A DNA stretch of 64,000 nt from Streptomyces griseochromogenes (GCF_001542625.1 NZ_CP016279.1:7936001-8000000); one strand, 5' to 3'. Shown: positions 48,916-57,570, counted from the first letter of the stretch. Notes: generated by a model from the sequence alone, not told the origin. Numbers and translations are program-made.

Positions 48916-50373
48916 CTACCGGGCGGTCACGGGCCCGCACCGCAGCGCCTCGTCACACGCGACCCGCAGGCGCCGCACTCCCTCCACGATCTCCCCCGTG
49001 CCCGCCACCGCCGCGAAGCTCAGCCGGAGGTGGGCCGCGGGCGGTTCGGCGCTGAAGTAGGGGCGGCCCGGGATGAGGGCGACGCCGGCGCGCAGCGCGG
49101 CGGCGGTCACGGACGCCTCGTCGGCGCCGTCGGGCAGGCGGAGCCAGAGGTGGTAGCCGCCGGCCGGGATGTGCGGCAGGACCAGTTCGGGCAGGTGGCG
49201 GGCGAGTTCGGCGGTCATGACGTCACGGCGGGTCTTCAGCGCGGCCGACAGGGCCCGCAGATGGCGGGGCCAGGCCGGGGAGCCGACGAGTTCCAGGGCG
49301 GCCTCCTGCAGCGGCCGGGGGACGAAGAAGCTGTCCACGACCTGGATGGCGCGCAGCCGTTCCAGCACGGGACCGCGCGCGGCCAGCGCGCTCACCCGGA
49401 AGCTGGGCGAGGTCGCCTTGGTCAGCGAGCCGACGTGGACGACGACGCCGTCGGGGTCGTCGGCGGCCAGCGGGCGGGGCAGCGGGCCCGAGTCCGCGTG
49501 CACCATGCGCCGCACGTAGTCGTCCTCGATGACGAACGCACCGGCGGCGCGGGCGATGCGCAGCACCTCGGCGCGCCGGTCGGGGGCCAGGACGGCGCCG
49601 GTCGGATTCTGGAACAGGGGCTGGCAGACGAAGACCCGGGCGCCGGTGGCCCGGAAGGCGTCGGCGAGCAGGCCGGGCCGGACGCCGTCGGAGTCGACCG
49701 GAACCGGGACCGGGCGCAGGCCGGCCGCCCGGGCCAGGGCCAGCATGCCCGGGTAGGTGGGCGACTCCACGAGGACCTGGGCACCGGGCGGGGCGAGCGC
49801 TCGCAGGGCCGTGGCCAGCGCGGACTGGCCGCCTGCGGCGATCAGCACCTCGGCGGCCGTGACGGACCCGCCGATGCCCCGCGCGAACCACTCCCGCAGC
49901 TCCGGCAGGCCCTCCAGCGGGGGCCTGCCCCAGGCGCCCGGCCGCCGTCCGGCCCGGGCGAGGGCCGCGGCCATGGCCCGCTCGGGCTGGAGGGAGGGGT
50001 GGGGGTATCCGCCGTTGAACTCCAGCACGCCCGGGGGCGGTGCGGCGAGGCAGACCGTGACCCCGGAGGCGTCCACGGTGCGCGGTACGAGGTCGGCGGC
50101 ACCGTCGGCGCTCAGCGCGACCTCCTGCCAGGAGGTGTCCCCGGCGGGATCGGCGGCGGGCCGCGGCCGGGCACGGAAGGCGCCGGCGCCGGGCCGGGTG
50201 ATCACCAGTCCCTCGGCGGCCAGCTGGGCCAGGGCTCGGGAGACGGTCACCGGGCTCACCCGGAACCGCTCGACCAGCGCCCTGCTAGATGGGAGCTTTC
50301 CACCTGGGGAGTAGCGGTCCAGCTCCCGTCGCAGCTGTTCCGCCAGTTCACCCACACTGCTACGCTCGTGCAT
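48916..50373 (-). CDS. MocR-type regulator (GntR helix-turn-helix fused to aminotransferase-like domain)
   Basis: 485 aa from ATG 50373. A GntR winged helix occupies residues 1-75 (LPSSRALVERFRVSPVTVSR). The rest is a fold-type-I aminotransferase domain with VESPTYPGML, FVCQPLFQNPTG, IEDDYVRRM and the PLP Lys in HVGSLTKATSPSFRV. Such proteins sense PLP or amino compounds. Its start codon shares the sequence CATG with the divergent EamA gene's start, so each promoter must lie inside the other gene. It probably controls that transporter and itself. Confidence 0.9.
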   Translation of the reverse strand: MHERSSVGELAEQLRRELDRYSPGGKLPSSRALVERFRVSPVTVSRALAQLAAEGLVITRPGAGAFRARPRPAADPAGDTSWQEVALSADGAADLVPRTVDASGVTVCLAAPPPGVLEFNGGYPHPSLQPERAMAAALARAGRRPGAWGRPPLEGLPELREWFARGIGGSVTAAEVLIAAGGQSALATALRALAPPGAQVLVESPTYPGMLALARAAGLRPVPVPVDSDGVRPGLLADAFRATGARVFVCQPLFQNPTGAVLAPDRRAEVLRIARAAGAFVIEDDYVRRMVHADSGPLPRPLAADDPDGVVVHVGSLTKATSPSFRVSALAARGPVLERLRAIQVVDSFFVPRPLQEAALELVGSPAWPRHLRALSAALKTRRDVMTAELARHLPELVLPHIPAGGYHLWLRLPDGADEASVTAAALRAGVALIPGRPYFSAEPPAAHLRLSFAAVAGTGEIVEGVRRLRVACDEALRCGPVTAR

Positions 50374-51283
50374 GAGAGCACAGAGTAGCGCTACTAGCAC
50401 GACGGCGATAGCGGTCCCCGCCTCCCGCGACCACCGGACCCTCGGCACCGGGCAGGCCGCCCTCGGCGTGATCGCCTTCTCCCTCACCTTTCCGTCCACC
50501 GCATGGGGCCTGCAGAGCTTCGGCCCCTGGTCGCTGGTGGCCGTGCGCAGCGTCCTGGCGGCGCTCGTCGCGGGTGGCTGTCTGCTGGCGGCCGGGGTGC
50601 CGCTGCCCGAACGGCGGCACCTGCCGGGTCTCGCGGTCGTCGCCGGCGGGGTGGTGCTCGGCTTCCCGCTGCTGAGCACGCTCGCCCTGCGGACCTCGAC
50701 CACCTCCCACGCCGCCGTCGTGGTGGGCCTGCTGCCGCTGACCACCGCCGTCTGCTCGGCCCTGCGCATGGGCCACCGGCCCCCGCGGCGGTTCTGGCTG
50801 GCGGCGCTGACGGGTGCGGCGGCCGTGCTCGCCTTCACCCTCGGTCAGGGCGGCGGCGGGCTCACGGCCGCCGACGGCTTCCTGTTCGGCGCGCTGCTGG
50901 TGTGCGCGGCCGGGTACACCGAGGGCGGGCGGCTGGCCCGGGTCATGCCGGGCTGGCAGGTCATCGGCTGGGCGCTGGTGCTGTGTCTGCCGCTGAGCGT
51001 GCCGGCCGCCGCGCTGGCGCTGTCGTACGAGCCGGTGCGGCTGACCGGGCACGGTGTGGCGGGTGTGCTGTGGGTCTCGGTGGTCTCGCAGTTCCTCGGG
51101 CTCGTCGTCTGGTACCGCGGCATGGCGGCCATCGGCATTCCGAAGGCCAGCCAGTTGCAGTTGGCCCAACCCCTGCTCACACTGGTGTGGTCGGCGCTGC
51201 TGCTGGGCGAACACCTCACGGCGGCCGCTCCGCTGACCGCCGTCGCCGTGCTCGTCTGCATCGCCGTCACTCAGCGGTCGTGA
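50372..51283 (+). CDS. EamA-family membrane exporter
   Basis: 303 aa from ATG 50372. A TACGCT box 5 nt upstream and no ribosome site suggest a leaderless mRNA. Ten hydrophobic helices form two EamA repeats (GQAALGVIAFSLTFPSTAW ... VAVRSVLAALVAGG; later GVLWVSVVSQFLGLVVWY, ASQLQLAQPLLTLVWSALLLGE). Members export amino acids or metabolites. The divergent MocR regulator is the likely control gene. Confidence 0.88.
   Translation: MRAQSSATSTTAIAVPASRDHRTLGTGQAALGVIAFSLTFPSTAWGLQSFGPWSLVAVRSVLAALVAGGCLLAAGVPLPERRHLPGLAVVAGGVVLGFPLLSTLALRTSTTSHAAVVVGLLPLTTAVCSALRMGHRPPRRFWLAALTGAAAVLAFTLGQGGGGLTAADGFLFGALLVCAAGYTEGGRLARVMPGWQVIGWALVLCLPLSVPAAALALSYEPVRLTGHGVAGVLWVSVVSQFLGLVVWYRGMAAIGIPKASQLQLAQPLLTLVWSALLLGEHLTAAAPLTAVAVLVCIAVTQRS
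50384..50395. promoter_or_regulatory. Palindrome in the MocR/EamA overlap
   Basis: AGTAGCGCTACT is a perfect 12-bp palindrome just inside the EamA coding start and about 11-22 nt upstream of the MocR ATG. Further GCTAC half-sites lie at 50359-50363. The minus-strand TACTCT box overlaps it, so a bound protein would block MocR transcription. Confidence 0.5.
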
Positions 51284-51299
51284 CCGTGAGGAGGGCCTG

Positions 51300-51497
51300 A
51301 TGCGCGCAACCGTGGGCGACCAGCTTGTCCAGCACGGCAGGGTGGTCGGTGAACACGACAAGATCGGCGAGATCGTCGAAGTGATGGGCCAGAAGGGCGA
51401 GCCGCCGTACCGGGTCCGCTTCGAGGACGGGCACGTGGGCGTCTGCTCCCCCGGCCCCGACACCGAGATCCGGCACAAGGAGATCCGACCCTCGTAA
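51300..51497 (+). CDS. DUF1918 protein
   Basis: 65 aa from ATG 51300 with GAGGAGG 7 nt upstream, 16 bp after the EamA gene. The sequence (VGDQLVQHGRVVGEHDKIGE, then PPYRVRFEDGHVGVCSPG) is typical of DUF1918, a small SH3-like beta-barrel found across actinobacteria, often in stress-linked settings. Function unknown. It may be in the EamA transcript. Confidence 0.85.
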   Translation: MRATVGDQLVQHGRVVGEHDKIGEIVEVMGQKGEPPYRVRFEDGHVGVCSPGPDTEIRHKEIRPS

Positions 51498-51499
51498 GC

Positions 51500-52744
51500 T
51501 CAGCGCGGTGGCTTCGCCGGCTGCCCGTAGTGGTCGGCGACCACCCGCGCCATCGCTCCGATCGGATCCGCCGCCACGTCCTTGGCGGCGAAGAACACGT
51601 GCCCGCGCACCTGCGGACGGGTCGCGGCCAGGGTGAGGTGCCGGGACAGCTCGACCGGGTCCCGCCAGGCCGACGGCTGCCCCTGGGCCCCCGCCCGGTA
51701 GAGCGCCTCCCCGATGTACAGATGGGTCTTGGTGCCCTCCGCGACCTGCGCCCACCAGGCGACCAGGGTCGCGTAGTCGGCGGCGGCGAAGCCGATGTGC
51801 CAGTACAGCTGCGGCACGATGTAGTCGATCCAGTGGTTGCGGACCCAGGTGCGGGTGTCCGCGTGCAGATCGTCGTACGTCTGCACGCCCGCCCGGGTGT
51901 CCGAGCCGCGGGAGTCGGTCGTGGCGTTGCGCCACACCCCGAAGGGGCTGATCCCGAACCGGGTGCCGGGGCGGACCTGCTGGATGCCCGCCGCCATCTC
52001 CTTCACCAGCTGGTCGATGTTGTCGCGGCGCCAGGCGGCCCGGCCGGAGAAATCGCCGCCGTACCGGTCGTAGGCGGCGTCGTCGTCGAAGGTCTGGCCC
52101 GCGACCGGGTACGGGTAGAAGTAGTCGTCGAAGTGGACGGCGTCCACCGGGTACCGGGCGACCGCGTCGAGCATGGCTCGCCGCACGAAGGCCCGGACCT
52201 CGGGCAGGCCGGGGTTGTAGTAGAGCTTCCCGCCGTAGGGCACCACCCAGTCCGGGTGCCGGCGCGCCGGGTGCCCGTCGGCCAGGCGGGCCGGGTCGGC
52301 GTGGTTCGCAATCCGGTACGGGTTGAACCAGGCGTGCAGTTCCAGGCCGCGGGCGTGGGCCTCCCGTACGGCCGTGCCGAGCGGGTCCCAGCCCGGGTCC
52401 TGCCCCTGGGTGCCGGTGAGGTACTCGGTCCAGGGCTCGTACGGCGAGGCCCACAGGGCGTCCGCGGTGGGCCGTACCTGCAGAATCACCGTGTTGAGCC
52501 GGTCACGGGCCGCGTGGTCGAGGTGAGCGATCAGCTCCGCGCGCTGCTCGGCGGGCGTGAGGCCCGCCCGCGAGGGCCAGTCGCGGTTGGCCACGGTCGC
52601 CAGCCACACGCCCCGCATCTCGGTGGCCGCGCGTCGCCGCGAGCGCCCCGGATCCGGCCGGCCGGGCGCCGCCGCGGCGCCCTGGGCCGTCGCCAGGGTC
52701 GACAGCGCCGCCCACGCGAACGCACGACGCGACATTCGCCCCAT
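51500..52744 (-). CDS. Exported glycoside-hydrolase-like protein (GHL10/DUF187)
   Basis: 414 aa from ATG 52744 with GGGGG 7 nt upstream. A twin-arginine-like signal (SRRAFAWAALSTLATAQGAAAA) leads it out. The body has the GHL10 (YddW-like) blocks MRGVWLATVANRDWPS, LNTVILQVRPTADALW, GLELHAWFNPYRIAN, DAVHFDDYFYPYP and YIVPQLYWHIG, with Asp/Glu residues at typical (beta/alpha)8 ends. It probably acts on cell-wall or extracellular glycans. It is divergent from the 3-hydroxyacyl-CoA dehydrogenase gene. Confidence 0.88.
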   Translation of the reverse strand: MGRMSRRAFAWAALSTLATAQGAAAAPGRPDPGRSRRRAATEMRGVWLATVANRDWPSRAGLTPAEQRAELIAHLDHAARDRLNTVILQVRPTADALWASPYEPWTEYLTGTQGQDPGWDPLGTAVREAHARGLELHAWFNPYRIANHADPARLADGHPARRHPDWVVPYGGKLYYNPGLPEVRAFVRRAMLDAVARYPVDAVHFDDYFYPYPVAGQTFDDDAAYDRYGGDFSGRAAWRRDNIDQLVKEMAAGIQQVRPGTRFGISPFGVWRNATTDSRGSDTRAGVQTYDDLHADTRTWVRNHWIDYIVPQLYWHIGFAAADYATLVAWWAQVAEGTKTHLYIGEALYRAGAQGQPSAWRDPVELSRHLTLAATRPQVRGHVFFAAKDVAADPIGAMARVVADHYGQPAKPPR

Positions 52745-52766
52745 CTGCACACCCCCATACGCTCCG

Positions 52767-52786
52767 GATCCGTGTCGTCACGGATC
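52767..52786. promoter_or_regulatory. Perfect inverted repeat in the GHL10/3-HBDH divergent region
   Basis: GATCCGTG-TCGT-CACGGATC, 8-bp arms with a 4-bp centre, lies 22 bp before the GHL10 start codon. Between divergent genes this is more likely an operator than a terminator. Confidence 0.4.
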
Positions 52787-52914
52787 GTTCCGGGCCCAGG
52801 ATGCCCCCACCCGGGCGATCGATCATCGATACTTGGCGGTAACGTGCACGATCGGAGCAGGCGCCGAAACCCGGAGGTCCTGCCGAGGCGGAGAACACCA
52901 GCGAAGGGGACGAT

Positions 52915-53790
52915 GTGACGGGCATCCCAGGTGGAGACATTGCACGCGTCGGAATCGTGGGCTGCGGCCAGATGGGCGCGGGCATCGCCGAAGTCTGCGC
53001 CCGCGCGGGACTGGACGTGAGGGTCGCCGAGACCACCGGCGAGGCCCTGGAGATCGGCCGTACCCGGCTGCACAACTCCCTGGCCAAGGCCGCCCAGCGC
53101 GGCAAGATCAGCGAGGAGGAGCGGGACGCCACGCAGGCGCGGCTGAGCTTCACCACCGACCTCGGCGAGTTCGCCGACCGCGATCTGGTGATCGAGGCCG
53201 TCGTGGAGAACGAGCAGGTCAAGACGGAGATCTTCCAGGTCCTCGACCAGGTGGTGACCCGCGCGGACGCGATCTTGGCCTCCAACACCTCCTCCATCCC
53301 TCTGGTGAAGCTGGCGGTCGCCACCTCGCGCCCCGACCATGTGGTCGGCATCCACTTCTTCAACCCGGCCCCGGTGCAGAAGCTGGTCGAGCTGATCCCG
53401 GCGCTCACCACCTCCGAGGGCACGCTCAGCCGCGCCCAGCTGTTCGCCGAGAAGGTGCTCGGCAAGCACGCCATCCGCGCCCAGGACCGCTCCGGGTTCG
53501 TCGTGAACGCGCTGCTGGTTCCCTACCTGCTGTCCGCGATCCGGATGTTCGAGTCGGGCATCGCGAGCCGCGAGGACATCGACAACGGCATGGAGATGGG
53601 CTGCGCCCACCCGATGGGCCCGCTCAAGCTGTCCGACCTGATCGGCCTGGACACCATCGTCTCCATCGCCAACTCGATGTACGCCGAGTACAAGGAGCCG
53701 CTGTACGCCGCTCCCCCGCTGCTGCAGCGCATGGTCGAGGCGGGCCGGCTCGGCCGGAAGACCGGCTCGGGCTTCTACACCTACGGCTGA
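52915..53790 (+). CDS. 3-hydroxybutyryl-CoA dehydrogenase (3-hydroxyacyl-CoA dehydrogenase family)
   Basis: 291 aa, GTG start. The NAD-binding site is GIVGCGQMGAGIAEV near residue 12, followed by VIEAVVENEQVK, ASNTSSIP, the catalytic His/Glu region GIHFFNPAPVQKLVELI and RSGFVVNALLVPYL with AHPMGPLKLSDLIGLD. This is the single-domain Hbd/PaaH type that acts in beta-oxidation or butyrate/PHB-like routes. It is monocistronic and followed by a strong terminator. Confidence 0.92.
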   Translation: MTGIPGGDIARVGIVGCGQMGAGIAEVCARAGLDVRVAETTGEALEIGRTRLHNSLAKAAQRGKISEEERDATQARLSFTTDLGEFADRDLVIEAVVENEQVKTEIFQVLDQVVTRADAILASNTSSIPLVKLAVATSRPDHVVGIHFFNPAPVQKLVELIPALTTSEGTLSRAQLFAEKVLGKHAIRAQDRSGFVVNALLVPYLLSAIRMFESGIASREDIDNGMEMGCAHPMGPLKLSDLIGLDTIVSIANSMYAEYKEPLYAAPPLLQRMVEAGRLGRKTGSGFYTYG

Positions 53791-53811
53791 TTACGAAGAG
53801 CGACGCCCTAC

Positions 53812-53841
53812 GGGCCCGGCACCGACATCGGTGCCGGGCCC
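53812..53841 (+). terminator. Strong terminator after the 3-HBDH gene
   Basis: GGGCCCGGCACCGA and TCGGTGCCGGGCCC form a perfect 14-bp stem with a CA loop, 21 bp past the stop codon; the next bases are ATCTGTTTC. This is one of the strongest hairpins in the window. Confidence 0.85.
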
Positions 53842-53847
53842 ATCTGT

Positions 53848-53864
53848 TTCACACACCGTGTGCA
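53848..53864. promoter_or_regulatory. Operator-like site A, shared with site B at 56230
   Basis: TTCACAC-ACC-GTGTGCA is an inverted repeat with a 3-bp centre. Its twin TTCACAC-GGG-GTGTGAA lies 2.4 kb away in front of the TPR regulator. It is about 120 bp upstream of the small coiled-coil protein gene (53985). Confidence 0.6.
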
Positions 53865-53984
53865 CGCCGGGCACGCATATGCCCTTCGCACACTCTCCCC
53901 ACGCGCCCACCAGGCGAGTTGACTCCTCATGCGCATGCAAGGGATGCGGAACAACCACATCCGACTACGGAAAGGAGTGGACCC

Positions 53985-54242
53985 GTGACCGCCGATCCAG
54001 AGCATCCCGTGGTCCATGGAGAACTCGCAGAGTTACGGCGCCGCCTCGACGTGGCGTACGCCCAAGTCGAGGGAGGACTCGCCCTGCTCAGTCACCGCGC
54101 CAAGGAGACCGCCAAGGAAGTGGACGAGCTGCACACCCGCTTGAGTTCACTGGAACACGCACGCTGGCCACTGCCCTCGGTCGCCGCGCTCACGGCTCTG
54201 GGAGCGCTCGTCGTGACGGTCTGGCAGGCGCTGGCCCACTAG
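53985..54242 (+). CDS. Small coiled-coil protein with a C-terminal membrane helix
   Basis: 85 aa from GTG 53985, with AAAGGAG 8 nt upstream. Residues 10-55 form heptad-like helices (ELAELRRRLDVAYAQVEGGL, ETAKEVDELHTRLSSLEHA). Residues 62-82 (LPSVAALTALGALVVTVWQA) are one membrane helix. It is thus tail-anchored. Family not recognised; the promoter holds an operator-like palindrome also present in front of the TPR regulator. Its stop overlaps the convergent Nudix gene by 4 nt. Confidence 0.8.
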   Translation: MTADPEHPVVHGELAELRRRLDVAYAQVEGGLALLSHRAKETAKEVDELHTRLSSLEHARWPLPSVAALTALGALVVTVWQALAH

Positions 54243-54775
54243 GCATCGGCGAGCCTCAGGTGGTGCAGCAGGAGTAACGCGGCCGCCATGTTGGCGGCCG
54301 GGACCTCCCCTCGGGCGATCAGGTCGGGGACGACTTTGAGCGGGACCCATTCACGGCGGTCCGACTCGAAGTCGTCCACGGGATGTCCGATGTACTCGCC
54401 CCGGTCGGACCAGTAGATGTGGTGCCGGGCGTCGGTGAGGCCGTTGGACGGCTCCACGCTCATGAGGTGGTGCAGGGGTCCCGGCCGCCAGCCGGTCTCC
54501 TCCTCCAGTTCCCTGGCGGCCGCGCTCGCGATGTCCTCGCCGTCCTCCACCACACCCGCGGCCAGTTCCCAGCCCCAGCTGTCGGTGATGAACCGGTGGC
54601 GCCACAGGAGCAGGACCTCGTTGGCCTCGTTGACCACCGTGGCGACGGCGACCGGCCGCAGCCGGATCAGGAAGTGGTCGAGGTGCCGGCCGTCCGGCAG
54701 CTCGACATCTGCGAGATTGACGCTGAACCAGCGGTTTTCATACACAGTTTGTTCGTTCTGTTTCGTCCACTGCAC
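54239..54775 (-). CDS. Nudix hydrolase
   Basis: 178 aa, GTG start. The Nudix box is complete: GVVEDGEDIASAAARELEEE then TGW (GX5EX7REUXEEXGU). The N-terminus has NRWFSVNLADVELPDGRHLD, as in ADP-ribose pyrophosphatase-like members. Predicted to hydrolyse a nucleoside diphosphate linked to another moiety. It lies 65 bp downstream of the TPR regulator in the same direction, so the two may share a transcript. Confidence 0.88.
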   Translation of the reverse strand: MQWTKQNEQTVYENRWFSVNLADVELPDGRHLDHFLIRLRPVAVATVVNEANEVLLLWRHRFITDSWGWELAAGVVEDGEDIASAAARELEEETGWRPGPLHHLMSVEPSNGLTDARHHIYWSDRGEYIGHPVDDFESDRREWVPLKVVPDLIARGEVPAANMAAALLLLHHLRLADA

Positions 54776-54840
54776 GGTTCTGCCACCTTCCGCCGAGTAA
54801 GTGGCAATATCGCAGCAGGGACTGCGTACCTACAGTGCGC

Positions 54841-56181
54841 CTACAGCGGTACGCGCAGTGCACCGTCGATGAGTTCGGCGGCCTCGGCGGTTCCGGCCGA
54901 GCCGCAGCGCACCAGGTGCTCGCGTACCGCGCGGAGTCTGTCGCGCAGGCGCTGGGACTCCATCCCGCGGGCCTGCTCGGCCATCTGCACGGCGGTGGCC
55001 ACCGCGTTGTCGGCGTTGCCCTGCCGCAGTTCGATCGTGCTGAGCATGGCGAGCCGGTGCACCCGTCCTCGGTCATGGGCGGGGTTGTCGACCGCGGCCG
55101 CCGCATGCTCCCGCGCTGCGGCGAGTTCACCGAGACTGAGCAGCGCCTCGGCGACCTGGACGTTGACCAGGCCGGGCTGGACGTAGCCGGTCTCGTCGGG
55201 CTCGTACCCGCGCCGGATGCGGTCGGCGGCCGTCTCGGCCCGGCGGATGCAGGACAGCGCGCTGCTGCTGTCGCCGAGGTGGGCGTACGCCTTGGCCTGC
55301 ATCGCGTACAGGTCGGAGGCGAGGGCCGGGGTGATGTGCCTGCCCGCGGCGCGCAGCGCGGCCTCGGCGAAGGCCACGGCCTGCCGGTACTCCCGCATGA
55401 ACAGCGCCTGGTTGACCAGCAGCGCGATCACGTAGGCCCCGAGGCCCCGGTCCCCGCTGGCCTTGGCCAGCCTGAGCGCCTGGTGGAAGTAGCGCTGGGC
55501 GAGACCGTGCGCGTCGGAGTCGTACGCGCAGATGCCCGCGATCGCCACCAACCCGCCGGTGGCGCGGTGCAGTTGGCGGCCGGTGGCGTCGGTGTAGCTG
55601 CCGCGCAGCAACGGCGCGGCCTCGGCGTTGAGGAAGCCGACGATGCGGGTGCGGGTCGCGATGCCGCCGGCCTTGCGGTACATCTGCTCGTAGTGGGTGC
55701 GGGCGGCGCGCAGCATCTCGATGTCGGCCGCCGTGACCCGGTGCCGGCCGCCCCGGGAGACGTCCACGTCCTCGGGCGGGTTCTCCCACTCCCACACCGG
55801 CATGACGGCGGGGGTACCGGTGACCGCGGGGGCGCCGAGCACATGTGGGCGCTGCTGTTCGTCGGAGCGCCACAGCGCGGTGGCCCGTTCCACGAAGCCG
55901 GAGAGCGAGCCGGCGTGCGGGGTGCTGGGCTCGCCCGGCACCCCGAGTCCGATGTCGTCCAGGGTGACCGGGCGGCGCAGTCGTCCGGCCAGCACCTCGC
56001 AGATCAGGTCGGGCACCTGGCCGCGTGGCCGTTGACCCTTCAACCACCTTGCCACGGCGGTGTGTTCGTAGCGGAGCGTCAGACCCCGCTTCCGGCCCGC
56101 CTGGTTCACATGGGCGGCGAGACCGGCGTGCGAGATCCCCGCCTCGTCCAGGATCGCGTCGAGCAGAGTGTTGGGCTGCAT
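54841..56181 (-). CDS. TPR-containing transcriptional regulator (NsdA/B-like)
   Basis: 446 aa, ATG start. The N-terminal 70 residues look like a helix-turn-helix of the Xre-like type (LLDAILDEAGISHAGLAAHV, YEHTAVARWLKGQRPRGQVP). The rest is helical with TPR-like repeats (RQAVAFAEAALRAAGRHITP, SSALSCIRRAETAADRI). The WEWENPPEDVDVSRGG linker is typical of the Streptomyces family related to NsdA, negative regulators of development and antibiotic production. A 17-bp operator-like palindrome is upstream. Confidence 0.8.
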   Translation of the reverse strand: MQPNTLLDAILDEAGISHAGLAAHVNQAGRKRGLTLRYEHTAVARWLKGQRPRGQVPDLICEVLAGRLRRPVTLDDIGLGVPGEPSTPHAGSLSGFVERATALWRSDEQQRPHVLGAPAVTGTPAVMPVWEWENPPEDVDVSRGGRHRVTAADIEMLRAARTHYEQMYRKAGGIATRTRIVGFLNAEAAPLLRGSYTDATGRQLHRATGGLVAIAGICAYDSDAHGLAQRYFHQALRLAKASGDRGLGAYVIALLVNQALFMREYRQAVAFAEAALRAAGRHITPALASDLYAMQAKAYAHLGDSSSALSCIRRAETAADRIRRGYEPDETGYVQPGLVNVQVAEALLSLGELAAAREHAAAAVDNPAHDRGRVHRLAMLSTIELRQGNADNAVATAVQMAEQARGMESQRLRDRLRAVREHLVRCGSAGTAEAAELIDGALRVPL

Positions 56182-56229
56182 GGGATTGCCCCCCGGGTGG
56201 CCTGGTGCCGACAGCGTAGTGCGTCCGCT

Positions 56230-56246
56230 TTCACACGGGGTGTGAA
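56230..56246. promoter_or_regulatory. Operator-like site B upstream of the TPR regulator
   Basis: TTCACAC-GGG-GTGTGAA is a perfect 17-bp inverted repeat, 49-65 bp upstream of the TPR regulator start. Site A at 53848-53864 matches it in 12 of 14 arm positions or better, so both loci may belong to one regulon, perhaps through the TPR protein itself. Confidence 0.65.
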
Positions 56247-56347
56247 CGGAGTGCCCGCATCCGCAGTGTGTGCACGCTGTCGCGGAGAGTGGTGTGCCGG
56301 TTGACTGAAATCCCTCGCAAGAGGCCGGCCAAGCCGTCGGCTCCCCC

Positions 56348-57394
56348 TCAGAAAGCGGCGGCTTGGCCGTTTCCGTCCCGCGCCCCTGACAGTTCGGCGC
56401 TTCTTCGGCCGTTCCGCAGGACCAGTACCGCCACGTCGTCCGATGGCCGGCCCGCCGTATGGCGCAGGAGGGCCGTGAAGACCGTGCGGAGGACCTTCTG
56501 AGCCGTCACCGGGTGATCGTGTACGGCCTCGCCCAGTGCCGTGGGCAGGGAGAAGAAACGGCCGTGGGCATCTCGGGCGTCCTCGGCTCCGTCGGTGAAC
56601 AGGACCAGGGAGTCTCCGGGGAGCAACTGCCCGCAGGGGTGCGTCTCCAGCTCGGCCGGCAGCGGGAAGGGGCCCAGCGGCGGGAGTGGATCGGCTCGGG
56701 TGAGCGGCTCCACCCGGGTGCCGCTGAGCAGATACGGCCAGGGATGCCCGCAGTTGAGGGCGCGCAGTTCGCCCTCGTCGCCGATTTCCAGGAGCAGAAC
56801 GGTGACGAACTCCTCGGCGACCGGATTGTCGGGCTCCTGGGTGCCGCTCGACGGGTGTTCGGCACGGGCCCGCTCGCGCAGGTGGCGGGCCAGGGCGCGC
56901 TCCAGTCTGCGCAGCACGGCGCCGAGTTCGGGCTCGTCGTGCGCCGCCTCGCGGAAGCTGCCGAGCACGGCGGCAGCGGTGCCGAGGGCGCCGATGCCGT
57001 GGCCGCGTACGTCGCCCATCACCACCCGGACCCCGTGTTCGGTGGCGACCGCCTCGTACAGATCGCCGCCGATCGTCGCGCCGTGGTCGGCGGACAGCTG
57101 GGCCGCGGCGACGTTCAGACCGTCGACGCGAGCCGGCAGGGGCCTGAGGACCACGCTCTGCGCGGCGCCGGCGACCCGGCGGGCCTGCCTCAGTTCGCGC
57201 AGCAGGGCGCGACGGACATGGACCATCAGTCCGGTGCCGACGGCGAAGAACACGGCGCTGGTGACGATGCGCGCGCCGAGCCCGTGCTGCTGGGCGAGCG
57301 GGCAGCCGAACTTGTAGCCGACCGCCGTGGCTCCCCAGACCGTGGGCAGTACGGCTCCCCGCGCGGTGGGTGCCCGCGCCTTGATGCGGATCAT
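56348..57394 (-). CDS. Membrane-anchored PPM/SpoIIE-type protein phosphatase
   Basis: 348 aa, ATG start. One or two membrane helices near the N-terminus (GAVLPTVWGATAVGYKFG, IVTSAVFFAVGTGLMVHV). The SpoIIE-like PP2C domain follows, with metal-binding Asp in GATIGGDLYEAV, VVMGDVRGHGIGA, SLVLFTDGAEDARD and DDVAVLVL. It has no PAS, GAF or kinase domain, unlike most Streptomyces relatives. Likely role: dephosphorylating an anti-sigma antagonist. No such partner gene is adjacent. Confidence 0.9.
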   Translation of the reverse strand: MIRIKARAPTARGAVLPTVWGATAVGYKFGCPLAQQHGLGARIVTSAVFFAVGTGLMVHVRRALLRELRQARRVAGAAQSVVLRPLPARVDGLNVAAAQLSADHGATIGGDLYEAVATEHGVRVVMGDVRGHGIGALGTAAAVLGSFREAAHDEPELGAVLRRLERALARHLRERARAEHPSSGTQEPDNPVAEEFVTVLLLEIGDEGELRALNCGHPWPYLLSGTRVEPLTRADPLPPLGPFPLPAELETHPCGQLLPGDSLVLFTDGAEDARDAHGRFFSLPTALGEAVHDHPVTAQKVLRTVFTALLRHTAGRPSDDVAVLVLRNGRRSAELSGARDGNGQAAAF

Positions 57395-57430
57395 GCCTCT
57401 GGTCCCCCAAGTGGGCCCTGACAGAGCAGA

Positions 57431-57456
57431 CGGACCGACCCCGAAAGGCCGGTCCG
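57431..57456. terminator. Hairpin in the PP2C-pheT interval
   Basis: CGGACCG and CGGTCCG are perfect arms with one inner mismatch and then two more pairs closing a CCGAAA loop. It lies upstream of the phosphatase gene and about 190 bp beyond the pheT stop, so it may end the pheST transcript. The rest of this 249-bp gap holds a dispersed repeat. Confidence 0.5.
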
Positions 57457-57570
57457 ATTCTGTCCAGAGGCATGGCCCGGAAGGGCCAGATCACCTCTGA
57501 TTCCCACCCGAACGAGTGAGCACACCCCGGCCAACCCGCATTTATGCAGCTGACGGCAGGGTCGGCATCC

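Noticed and set aside
53985..54242. Antitoxin or toxin paired with the Nudix gene
   Set aside because: The genes are convergent, not an operon, and the small protein has a membrane anchor and coiled coil but no toxin or antitoxin motif.
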